Below are positions 53,101 through 64,000 of a stretch of 64,000 nucleotides of DNA, one piece after another. The translations under genes and the position numbers were made by a program. How positions within the stretch are numbered: position 1 is the stretch's first letter; the number at the start of each line of letters is the position of its first letter. The stretch comes from Flaccisagitta enflata (lineage: Eukaryota > Chaetognatha > Sagittoidea > Aphragmophora), in NCBI GenBank assembly GCA_965153355.1, contig OZ231126.1, forward strand, positions 69,874,001 to 69,938,000, given 5' to 3'. A model generated the notes under the pieces. The model was not told the DNA's origin, searched no databases, and was given only the letters and a program-made list of their open reading frames with translations.

Positions 53101-53230
53101 AAAAATATTCTTTGCAAAATCTGCTGCTATCTGCTGGAGCTTGTCTAGCGGGAAGAATGGCAATAGTGCCAGTCACAGAAAAAGGAGCCTCGATGGAGGG
53201 AAGGGTAGAGCTAAAACTTCCAGTGGGTAA
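37730..53230 (+). CDS. Seven-helix GPCR-like receptor with giant intracellular loops
   Basis: Ten exons join with matching phases: 37730-37898, 43010-43184, 44172-45097, 45799-46105, 46387-46541, 47193-47334, 47941-48638, 49364-49495, 50746-52428 and 52962-53230. They total 4,656 bases, or 1,551 residues and a stop. Seven hydrophobic segments fall in TM1 (exon 1), TM2-TM3 (exon 2), TM4 (exon 4), TM5 (exon 5), TM6 (exon 9) and TM7 (exon 10). The N-terminus has two N-glycosylation sequons (NGS, NAT). Short loops expected inside carry Arg/Lys (NARRKS, LVKK, SFRKMRR). The helix-6 end has FFLPLP, and TM7 is followed by an FR-containing helix-8-like segment. The second intracellular loop is about 375 residues and the third about 830, both acidic and Ser/Thr-rich. 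Canonical DRY and NPxxY are not intact. The overall pattern is class-A-GPCR-like, but no close family is recognised and no ligand can be proposed. Confidence 0.6.
38045..38440 (+). mobile_element. Partial family-D element
   Basis: It starts GGAAAAAAATCGAATTACAT and continues through the family-D unique part (CAACCAGAAGTCTCTATGAT) into a GA run at 38406-38429. The other end (TTACGACTTTTTTCC) is not adjacent. Confidence 0.7.
38647..38811 (-). mobile_element. Family-B small DNA transposon copy
   Basis: It starts AACAAGGCCGGATACACGGC and ends AGTTGCGTGTCCGCAACTAA. It has a GGGCAGGAGCGGAAATGCGC block and a GGAC core. It closely resembles 63124-63301. Confidence 0.85.
39480..41520. repeat. TAGTACTAAA-type and TATTACTACATT-type repeat zone
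   Basis: AGTACTAAATA variants on the left (39,540-40,500) reappear as TATTTAGTACTATT on the right (41,220-41,500), in inverted orientation. Between them, a ~250-bp segment (TATTACTACATTTATAAGC, TATCTTATAAACCAGACTTC and AATTGGTACACAAGCTCC) occurs two to three times in tandem. Confidence 0.75.
41920..42080 (+). mobile_element. Family-D terminal fragment
   Basis: GACTCCCATTTACGACTTTTTTCC is followed by GGTCGGCGATAGCC, matching the end of the element at 58062-58790 and its flank. The body of the element is absent. Confidence 0.5.
42238..42335. repeat. Interstitial telomere-like (CCCTAA)n tract
   Basis: The stretch contains CTAACCCTAACCCTAA, CCTTAACCCTAACCCTA and CCCTAACCCTAAA, separated by imperfect units. 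It is about 95 bp, inside an intron, so it is not a chromosome end. Confidence 0.75.
42464..42905. mobile_element. Foldback element with TACACTTTTT / TATAAGAAC ends
   Basis: The left end TACACTTTTTTTTTTTTTAT followed by AAGAACGTC is inverted relative to GTTCTTATAGAAAAAAAAAG TGTA on the right. The internal phrase GAAGCCTTCATGTTCTTA is present in both arms. Related to 21330-22715. Confidence 0.7.
43010..43184 (+). CDS. 7TM gene, exon 2: TM2 and TM3
   Basis: The acceptor is CCAATCACAG and the donor is GATGG|GTAGGA (phase 1 in, phase 2 out). It encodes two helices, [18 protein letters not shown] and [19 protein letters not shown], joined by [15 protein letters not shown]. The segment after TM3 is QSLVDG, where class-A receptors usually have DRY. 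Confidence 0.65.
43254..43472 (-). mobile_element. Family-B-like element
   Basis: GGATGGGTGGACAGGGGC and CAACCCCCATCAATATCC match the internal part of the copy at 55740-56190. It ends with GGATTTGTGTGTCCGCATCT. GGAC tetranucleotides occur near 43,388-43,435. Confidence 0.65.
43545..44105. repeat. (TGTC)n and (TATC)n microsatellites
   Basis: TGTC (43545-43598) is followed by long TATC runs to about 44,105 with scattered substitutions. They fill intron 2 of the 7TM gene. Confidence 0.95.
44172..45097 (+). CDS. 7TM gene, exon 3: large acidic second intracellular loop
   Basis: The acceptor is TTTCCTCAG and the donor is CTACAAG|GTAGGA (phase 2 in, phase 1 out). The 309 codons are hydrophilic: [17 protein letters not shown], an Arg/Ser patch ([12 protein letters not shown]), acidic clusters, a basic [12 protein letters not shown] and Thr/Ser homopolymer stretches from ACG/TCG codons. 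No domain is recognised. Long minus-strand frames opposite are shadows of this composition. Confidence 0.65.
45115..45735. repeat. (ATTC)n microsatellite in intron 3
   Basis: ATTC/ATTCATTC units with occasional ATTA or ATCC variants fill most of the intron (45098-45798). Confidence 0.95.
45799..46105 (+). CDS. 7TM gene, exon 4: end of loop 2, TM4 and start of extracellular loop 2
   Basis: The acceptor GTTCACTTGACAG is chosen because it gives the required phase 1; the nearby CCCTTTTAG would put a stop in frame. An alanine-rich run ([12 protein letters not shown]) precedes RPLVKKLNW, and the helix is [26 protein letters not shown] follows and holds a Cys that could form the loop-2 disulphide. 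The donor is ACGAG|GTAGGG (phase 2). Confidence 0.6.
46387..46541 (+). CDS. 7TM gene, exon 5: extracellular loop 2 end and TM5
   Basis: The acceptor is CGATTCCAG and the donor is CAAAG|GTACCA (phase 2 in, phase 1 out). It encodes [19 protein letters not shown], the helix [19 protein letters not shown], then [14 protein letters not shown] on the cytosolic side. Confidence 0.65.
46960..47186 (+). mobile_element. Family-B-like element upstream of exon 6
   Basis: CAAGAGGTCATGTCTGTCCGTC starts a GGTC core. Further on are CACGCAAACGTT and ATTCATTC units, then it ends CATTTATTGGCCATAACTCG and GCCTTGTTTTT. It is a sister of 15210-15576. Its terminal TTGTTTTTCGTAAG forms the acceptor of exon 6. Confidence 0.7.
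47193..47334 (+). CDS. 7TM gene, exon 6: third intracellular loop
   Basis: The acceptor is TTTTTCGTAAG and the donor is AACAA|GTAAGG (phase 1 in, phase 2 out). It encodes [20 protein letters not shown] and [24 protein letters not shown] is a PKA-type site. The frame was chosen because it alone is open and fits both neighbouring phases. It is flanked by a family-B element upstream and a family-A element downstream. Confidence 0.55.
47339..47607 (-). mobile_element. Family-A MITE abutting a splice donor
   Basis: It starts GGGCGTGTTTCTAGTGAGCG and ends TTTGACTAGAAACGCCCCC, the reverse orientation of 10598-10908. The core is rich in AGCGA/GCGAG. It begins directly after the GTAA of the exon 6 donor, making GTAAGGGCG. 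I see no clear target duplication. Confidence 0.85.
47941..48638 (+). CDS. 7TM gene, exon 7: charged third intracellular loop
   Basis: The acceptor is CTCCTATTTCTAG (phase 2). The donor AAGAAGAG|GTACAG (phase 1) is chosen because it fits exon 8; GCCAG|GTTAGA at 48577 does not. It encodes acidic and Lys/Glu-rich sequence ([20 protein letters not shown]), [13 protein letters not shown] repeats and an Arg/Glu run from a GA microsatellite. No domain recognised. Confidence 0.55.
48665..49292. mobile_element. Foldback element filling intron 7
   Basis: CACCATTGTCTCAGGGACAC and GTGCCTCGACATCGCTCTG on the left recur inverted on the right (CAGAGTAATGTCGAGGCAC, then GAGACAATGGTG). A centre near 49,000 has ATTTTTCATGCC / TGACATGAAAAATG symmetry. 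It occupies 628 of the intron's 725 bp. Confidence 0.8.
49364..49495 (+). CDS. 7TM gene, exon 8: third intracellular loop
   Basis: The acceptor is TTCTTGTTGAAG and the donor is CTTATCA|GTATGT (phase 1 in and out). It encodes [20 protein letters not shown] and [19 protein letters not shown]. Composition and phase support it; the acceptor is modest. Confidence 0.5.
49496..50745 (+). other. Intron 8 of the 7TM gene
   Basis: It contains a GA run (49565-49592), a family-B-like element (49612-49758), two tandem copies of a ~45-bp segment with GACATATCAACTTAAAATTG (50165-50240) and an ATCTTC-rich tract (50545-50700). No exon seen. Confidence 0.5.
49612..49758 (-). mobile_element. Family-B-like element
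   Basis: It has AGGGCCAAGCGGGCCAG at one end, GACTGACAGACAGACC in the core and GTTATAGAGGTGCTTTGTCGC ACC at the other, as in 30790-30880. Confidence 0.6.
50746..52428 (+). CDS. 7TM gene, exon 9: rest of loop 3, TM6, extracellular loop 3
   Basis: The acceptor is CCCCTTTCCAG and the donor is ACATG|GTAAGT (phase 1 in and out). The first ~490 codons are Glu/Lys- and Ser-rich, with RRRGAS and an acidic [13 protein letters not shown] cluster. Then comes the helix [20 protein letters not shown] (about 52,230-52,300), with prolines where TM6 of class-A receptors has its conserved Pro. A ~60-residue loop with one Cys follows. Confidence 0.62.
52429..52961 (+). other. Intron 9 of the 7TM gene
   Basis: It runs from GTAAGT to TTCCCTTTCTCGGCAG. 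AT-rich, no repeat family recognised. Confidence 0.6.
52962..53230 (+). CDS. 7TM gene, exon 10: TM7, helix-8-like segment and C-tail
   Basis: A strong acceptor (TTCTCGGCAG) with phase 1 gives [18 protein letters not shown], then the helix [20 protein letters not shown], then [10 protein letters not shown] and a basic Ser-rich tail ending TAA at 53228-53230. TSLIF stands where NPxxY is expected. A second frame (53091-53223, [19 protein letters not shown]) and a minus-strand frame are also open across this exon, so the C-terminus is less certain than TM7. Confidence 0.52.
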
Positions 53231-53243
53231 TAATTGTACTAAA

Positions 53244-53403
53244 AACAAGGCCGTACACACCCCCCTCCAGTTGCAGAAGGGTGGGCAGGAGCGGAATGGC
53301 AAAAAACACTCACATTTTTAGGCGGTTACCGAAGGACCCGCGGACTGACAGACCAACGGACCGACAAAACAAGTTCTAGAGTCGCGTGTCCGCGACTTAA
53401 AAG
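53244..53403 (-). mobile_element. Family-B small DNA transposon copy after the 7TM stop codon
   Basis: It starts AACAAGGCCGTACACACCCC and ends GAGTCGCGTGTCCGCGACTT. It begins 13 bp after the stop codon and would lie in the 3' untranslated region. Confidence 0.82.
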
Positions 53404-54100
53404 GACCGTTTCGGTTCTGATTTCTGTTTAACTATAACTGTGAGTGGGAGAAAATTTTGCACAAGGTGTGGAGTCAACACTACTGTAATGATTTTATGAA
53501 AAGAAAACTACTAAATGCATACATATTTTGAATGTTGTTAGCGTGTATTTGTCAACTCAAAGCGCAATTGGTGATGTTGTTATCACTTTGAGCTTATCTG
53601 TTGTTGTAATTCGTGTCAATTTCCAATGGAAAATCATAAGTATTAAAGCAATAACCTCGCACAACATCATAAGTCTGTCAAGCAAACAGCTTTGTTCACT
53701 GTCTGTTTCATTCGCTCAATCAATCATGATTTTCTAGTGCCTTCAATATTGAACATTGTTGATTCAATTTGGTGGAAAAACCCATTAAGTTGTAACAATC
53801 GTTGTTTGTGGGGCTCTCACCAGCACTTAATTGTAGTCACAGGTTATTGTCTCAAAAAGTCGTTTTACGACCCCTGTTAGCGTCACGACTTTCTTGTGCC
53901 TATTATATTGTTTCCTTCATTGAAAGGCTTTTGATGAATTTAGAAAAAATCATCGGAATCATCTGAATGATGCATTTAAGAATTCTTGTGTTACTTGTTA
54001 CCTTTGGAAGAGCTAAGCTTAAAGAAATTTTTCAAGAAATTTACAATTAAGAGAAATAGAAATGATAGGCACATCCTCGCAATCTGAGTGCTATCTCACG
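53404..54100. other. Intergenic stretch with no recognised feature
   Basis: No exon-like frame, RNA gene or repeat end is visible. Confidence 0.4.
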
Positions 54101-55739
54101 ATAGTCATTAGGGCCAACGGTTTTTGCATCAAATCAATTGAACACCCCAGCCTGCAGCTTTTTTAAACAGACTATGTCTATACTGTTGGAAACTACTCGC
54201 CATATGACTTTTCTCCGTGATTTAGAGGTGCCAGATTTGATATTTTGATCATAACTTGATGGTGGTTGTGGTAAAAATGTCAAATTTAGGTCATTTTGGC
54301 CGCCAAATTGGGCCACTTAGCCTTTGAAATCAAACCTAAAATCCATGAGATTATAAAACTAGAGCTCAAGATCTCACTAGTGGTGCAATCCGCATGTTTC
54401 TATCATTTTTGGTTTAGATTTGAGAGCATTTCAAAGATGAAAGGGTTTGTAGAGAAATTGCGGCTTCAATTTCAATGGCAATTATGACATTTTTCACAAA
54501 TTTCAATATTTTGCGGCTTTGGATGGACCAATCTGCATAAAATTGATGATCAAATTGAAGAGTTTTTCCTGTTCTAGCTGATGGTAAAAAAATTTTTGAT
54601 CGATATTCCCCCCAAAAAATTTTAGAGACTGTAGAAGCAGGTGCAAAAAAGTCGATTTTTTTTGCAAATTGGTCAATTTTGGATGAAAAACTAAGCCACT
54701 TCCAATTTATAAAAAGCCTTAAAATCCATGAGCAAAATAAAGTACTGCTCAGGAGCTAACCAGTTGTGCAATCGGTGTGTCAATATGTTTTTGCATTTAG
54801 ATTTTATAGAACTTCAAAGATTAAAATTCCCAAAAAGTGTTACTTTGACATACCCTTAGATCTTTGAAGTTCTATAAAATCTAAATGCAAAAACATATTG
54901 ACACGCCAATTGCACCACTGGTTAGCTCCTGAGCAGTACTTTATTTTGCTCATGGATTTTAAGTCTTTTTATAAATTGGAAGTGGCCTAATTTTTCATCC
55001 AAAATTGACCAATTTGCAAAAAAATTGACTTTTTTGCACCTGCTTCTACAGTCTCTAGAATTTTTTGGGGGGAATATCAAACAAAATTTTTTTTACCATC
55101 AGCTAGAACAGGAAAAACTCTTCAATTTGATCACCAATTTTATGCAGATTGGTCCATCCAAAGCCGCAAAATATTGAAATTTGTGAAAAATGTCAAAATT
55201 GCCACTGAAATTGAAGCCGCAATTTTCCCTACAAACCCTTTCATCTTTGAAATGCTCTCAAATCTAAACGAAAAATGATAGAAACATGCGGATTGCACCA
55301 CTAGTGAGATCTTGAGCTCTAGTTTTATAATCTCATGGATTTTAGGTTTGATTTCTCAGGCTGATTGGCCCATTTTGGCGGCCAAAATGACCTAAATTTG
55401 ACATTTGTACCACAACCATCATCAAGTTATGATCAAAATATCAAATCTGGCACCTCTAGATCACGGAGAAAAGTCATATAGCGAGTAGCAGAGGTGTAAC
55501 GATTTTTTTCTTTACAGAATCGACCAGGTCGATCAAATCATGGTCGATTCCAAGGAACGTATCGACTCAGTATCGACCTCAGGTCGATTTTTTGTCAGTT
55601 AGCCCTCTTCCCATATAGAAATGCTGTTTACTGTCACAGCAACATGTTTGAGAAACCACTCAGTATCACAAGATGAAACATTTGGGATTTTGACCTTTGC
55701 TTTGTAGATATTTGTAGTCGAAAGAAGAAAAACAATATT

Positions 55740-56190
55740 GTTGCGAATGGGTGGGCAGGGGCATCCAACCCCCATCCATACCCCAACCCACCCCCAACAC
55801 TCAAAAAAGTATTGAAAAGCTCGATTTCCCACTTTTAAACTATCACCATGATAGACGGACGGACGGACGGACGGACGGACGGACGGACGGACGGACGGAC
55901 GGACGGACGGACGGACGGACGGACGGACGGACGGACGGACGGATGGACAGACAGATGGATGGATGGACGGGCGGATGGACGGACGGACAGACGGATAGAC
56001 GGACAGATGGATGGACGGACAGATGGATGGATGGACGGACGGACAAACAGACAGACTGACGGACATATGGACCGTTGGACACACAGATGAAAGGACAGAC
56101 GGACAGATGGAAGGACTGAGGGATGGACGGACCAATGGACTAACAATTGGAGAAAGCCTCTTATAGAATTACGTGTTCGCAACTAAAAAG
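55740..56190 (-). mobile_element. Family-B element with large internal (GGAC)n expansion
   Basis: GAATGGGTGGGCAGGGGC and CAACCCCCATCCATACCCC begin it and TTATAGAATTACGTGTTCGC ends it. Between them, GGAC repeats run pure from 55856 to 55943 and then as GGAC/GGAT/GACA variants to 56150. Asp/Gly/Arg/Thr or Pro/Ser/Val/Arg repeat frames are artefacts. It lies within the hAT-like element. Confidence 0.8.
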
Positions 56191-56315
56191 AGTAAAGAAG
56201 CACTCATTGGGAGCAGAAGAAAAGTCTGCTGAAAGCCGAAGGTATTTTATTTGTTACTTTATCTAACTTGTTTTTTTTTTCTTTATTGAACAAGGCTACA
56301 TTGAGCGCGCTTGTT

Positions 56316-56450
56316 AGTTTTTTTTAGTAGCGAACAGTTAACTCTATCAGAGGCTTTGTCCGTCCATCTGTTGGTCCATCTGTCGGGCCGTGACGCTTGA
56401 GTTAAAAACGCAAAGACATGCATTTACGATTTACGAAGTTGCTCTTTATG
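56316..56450 (+). mobile_element. Family-B left-end fragment
   Basis: TTTTTTTTAGTAGCGAACAG, then CTATCAGAGGCTTTGTCCGTC and a TTGGTCCATCTGTCGG core. The GGCCTTG end is not visible. Confidence 0.5.
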
Positions 56451-56923
56451 CATGTCAATCTGAGGAGGGTGCAAGCAAGCCCCGTGAAGCTTGACTCGAG
56501 CTCGAATTTTCTCGCCTCGATTCCATAGTTTTCTGCACATTTTCATTTTTAAACAAATGATTTTTTTGATTGTTTTCAATTCATTCATCATTCCATTTTT
56601 ATTCATTCAACATTAACAGTATTCAGTTTAGCAAGCTTATTTCTTATTTTAAATCAGAGATCAATCTCATTTCTAATTTTTTGCTAGCTTCCTTTGTGCT
56701 GAAAAAGAAAGAAGAAAAAAATCGACCCGATACAGTTGTCATTTGGTGAAACAGGAAGATTATTTAGAAATGTAGAAAATCGACCCGATTAATCTTCTAG
56801 ACGATAGTATCGTGACTTCTCTGGCGAGTAGTTTCCAACAGTATAGTCATAGTCTGTTTAAAAAAGCTGCAGGTTGGGGTGTTCAATCGATTTGATGCAA
56901 AAACCGTTGGCCCTAATAGTCAT

Positions 56924-57467
56924 CTTTACTTTGGAGAAAACTGCATGCGGTTGTCTGTGGTACGTGATTTGTATTCACAATAAAAACCAAACAAAAAAAG
57001 AAAACATGGCATCAACAAATGAGTATTTGAGTAACAATTAGCAAATAAACAAGTCTGAGTCGAAATGCGACAACAAAGCAAAAATTCGGTTTTTTTTGGC
57101 TGATCCTTTACTCAGCCGTTTCTAGTTGGTATTTCAACTGATAATTTTCTGCCAACGGAATATTAGGCAAATACAATATTCATTTATCAAAGTCTGCGCC
57201 AAAGATACTGGATAATATGGCAGTAACATTTTTTTTTTTGGGGGGGGGGGGGGCTGGCAAAACCAGGAATCATGGAAAACAAATTCAAAAAATCAGAGGT
57301 CATCAGCGTCGAATAACTTCTTCTTTTGTAAAACATCATCAGTGACAATAACGCTTGTAAAACAAATTTCACCGTCAAATATCAGCTAATTTGAACGGAC
57401 ATGGGGACATACAAACGATCTTGTGATGCTACTCATCGCTCAAAAACTACGATTCTGATAAATGTTC
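56924..57467. other. Intergenic stretch with no recognised feature
   Basis: It contains a G homopolymer run at 57,240-57,253. No exon-like frame is evident. Confidence 0.4.
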
Positions 57468-57681
57468 TTTTTTAGCCGCTTGCTACGCGACTCTACACAC
57501 CGCTTTGTCGGTCTGTCCGTCGGTCTGTCGGTCCGTCCGTCGGTCCGTCAGTCACACTTCTTTTGGGTTTTTGCGGTCTTGGGCCTCACTGCTCCTGCTC
57601 CAGTGATCTAGTGACCTCAAACACGGCCTCTGCCCACCCGCACGCGACTGGGGTAGCCTTGTATCCGGCCCTGTTTCTTAT
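57468..57681 (+). mobile_element. Family-B small DNA transposon copy after the Ig-gene stop codon
   Basis: It starts TTTTTAGCCGCTTGCTACGC and ends TGTATCCGGCCCTGTTTC. On the minus strand it begins about 12 bp after the Ig gene's stop codon, in the same relative orientation as the copy behind the 7TM gene. Confidence 0.82.
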
Positions 57682-57692
57682 CCTCTTCTCCA

Positions 57693-62946
<5,254 letters not shown>

Positions 62947-63123
62947 CTGAAAAAGTTATGACAATAGATGAATGTTTTTCTTTCATCGTTATATTCATTT
63001 ACCTTTCTTTCCCTCTCTTTTCAGCGAACCATTTTCATTGATAGATTCTTGATAACGCTAACGCTCGTAAATAGAGATAACGATTGAGGGATTTAGGAGC
63101 ACTAATTTAGGACACGGGATCAA

Positions 63124-63301
63124 ACAAGGCCGGGTACACGGCCAACACCAGTCGCGGACGGGTGGGCAGGGGCGGAAATGCGCGTTTTCGCACTTTCTCA
63201 ACTCGATGACGTCTACGGACCGACCGACCGACCGACAAATCGACCGACCGACCGACCAACGGACAAAGCCTCTTATAGAGTCGCTAGTCCACGACTAAAA
63301 A
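63124..63301 (-). mobile_element. Family-B small DNA transposon copy
   Basis: It starts AACAAGGCCGGGTACACGGC and ends GAGTCGCTAGTCCACGACTA. It has a GGGCAGGGGCGGAAATGCGC block and a GACC core. Confidence 0.85.
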
Positions 63302-64000
63302 CAATGACTTCCCACGATATTGCGGAGACTGGATGGCATTATGGCTGGATGGCGTTGAGTCATTCCTTAGCTCAAATGCGAAATCAACATGAGCGCCTAG
63401 AAAGACTTGGGCGAAGAAGTGGAGACCAACTAGTGAATAACATCATTGCTACAACTCATACTCCTACCTTTCTCAGTGGCTTTGCGTTCGTGACAATGAG
63501 CTTGATAAACGCAAAATAGCGAGAGCAGCAGCGACAAATATTTCAGTTTATTTTCGTGTATCATTGAGCAATTCATGTTTTTTTGTTTTCTTTTGTTTTG
63601 TAATGTTTTGCTTCTCTTTCAGTGAGTATTTGTATTGTTGGATGTGTTGTCATTCGAATTTTGTTTATTCTTGTTTTGTTTGCTTTGTCTCGCATTTACA
63701 AGAAACCAAATGAAAAATCACCATTAAAATCCTTTTTCCGGTGTTGGGATTTTAGTTAATTCCTACATCTTATTCTCTTTTTTTTCGATCCTTAAAAACC
63801 TCGATCTCGGTTTCTCATTCGCAAACATCCTTATAACGTTTAAATTAATTAATCATTATCGATGAGAGGGAGAGTGAAATAAAAAGAGTGAACAACGAGA
63901 GTGTAAAACAGAGAGAGAGCGAGAGACTGTAGGTCATTATGACGCAGGAACAAATTTTACTTGTATCGATTTTTGAGAAGAAGAAAAAAAATCTTTTCAC
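63302..64000. other. Stretch upstream of the visible Ig exons, no supported exon
   Basis: A plus-strand frame reaches 63,519 but has no splice or domain support. Further exons of the minus-strand Ig gene could lie here, but I cannot identify one. Confidence 0.4.

Larger units (their letters stand above)
55481..56831. mobile_element. hAT-like element nested in the foldback, 8-bp target duplication
   Basis: The insertion 55489-56823 (1,335 bp) starts CAGAGGTGTAACGAT and its other end, inverted, reads CAGAGAAGTCACGAT. GCGAGTAG is duplicated at 55481-55488 and 56824-56831. The 8-bp duplication and CAGAGGTGTAACG-type ends are typical of hAT transposons. No transposase frame remains; its interior holds family-B elements and GGAC repeats. 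Confidence 0.88.
54101..56923. mobile_element. Foldback element with 8-bp target duplication, split by a nested insertion
   Basis: Element 54109-56915 begins TAGGGCCAACGGTTTTTGCA and ends with the reverse complement. It is flanked by ATAGTCAT on both sides (54101-54108 and 56916-56923). The arms (54109-54830 and 54840-55488 plus 56832-56915) are inverted copies; the centre is near 54,835, at AAAGATTAAAATTCCC / GATCTTTGAAGTTC. A hAT-like element interrupts the right arm at 55489-56823. Confidence 0.9.

Overview
This is an intron-rich, AT-rich animal nuclear genome window crowded with microsatellites and small DNA transposons. The support is spliced genes of metazoan families (a Rab GTPase of the large-Rab group, an apparent 7TM receptor, an Ig-superfamily membrane protein), GT-AG introns whose phases match, and a short interstitial TTAGGG/CCCTAA tract. 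The TTAGGG-type repeat argues weakly against insects; I cannot name the lineage.

Layout. 1-9.2 kb: no supported exon. It holds a 71-bp minisatellite (1.07-6.0 kb), a decayed short-period repeat and a foldback element. 9.2-35.0 kb, + strand: one very large gene reassembled from 11 exons whose phases all agree. It encodes about 3,000 residues in this window, with its N-terminus further upstream. In order it carries acidic repeats, a 28-residue repeat, pure-CAA polyglutamine tracts, two copies of a module with a helix that looks like a PKA RII-binding (AKAP) helix, a 75-residue polyglycine tract, basophilic-Ser/Thr-Ser-Pro repeats, a KRVSF (PP1-docking type) motif, an RRPS site and a complete C-terminal Rab GTPase ending in CC. 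The GTPase resembles CRACR2A/RASEF/Rab44. Its 8.8-kb sixth intron is a stack of nested transposons. 37.7-53.2 kb, + strand: ten phase-compatible exons give about 1,551 residues with seven predicted membrane helices in GPCR-like topology, a very large second intracellular loop and an enormous third one. 57.7-62.9 kb, - strand: the 3' five exons of a two-Ig-domain single-pass membrane protein; its 5' end lies beyond the window.

Mobile DNA. One small element family (GGGCGTTTCTAGT-type ends, TCGCT-rich core) occurs three times. One copy sits in the big Rab-gene exon with a perfect 9-bp target duplication and could be spliced out in frame as a newborn intron. A second lies in frame and stop-free inside another exon of that gene. 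A third abuts the splice donor of exon 6 of the 7TM gene. A second very abundant family (GTCGCGGACACGC / GGCCTTGTTTT ends) carries an internal tetranucleotide that expands. Several foldback elements have visible 8-bp target duplications, one of them holding a nested hAT-like insertion.

The most interesting hypothesis is a giant Rab that combines PKA/PP1 scaffold-type motifs with a GTPase. All gene models come from reading the sequence by eye; none has transcript support here.
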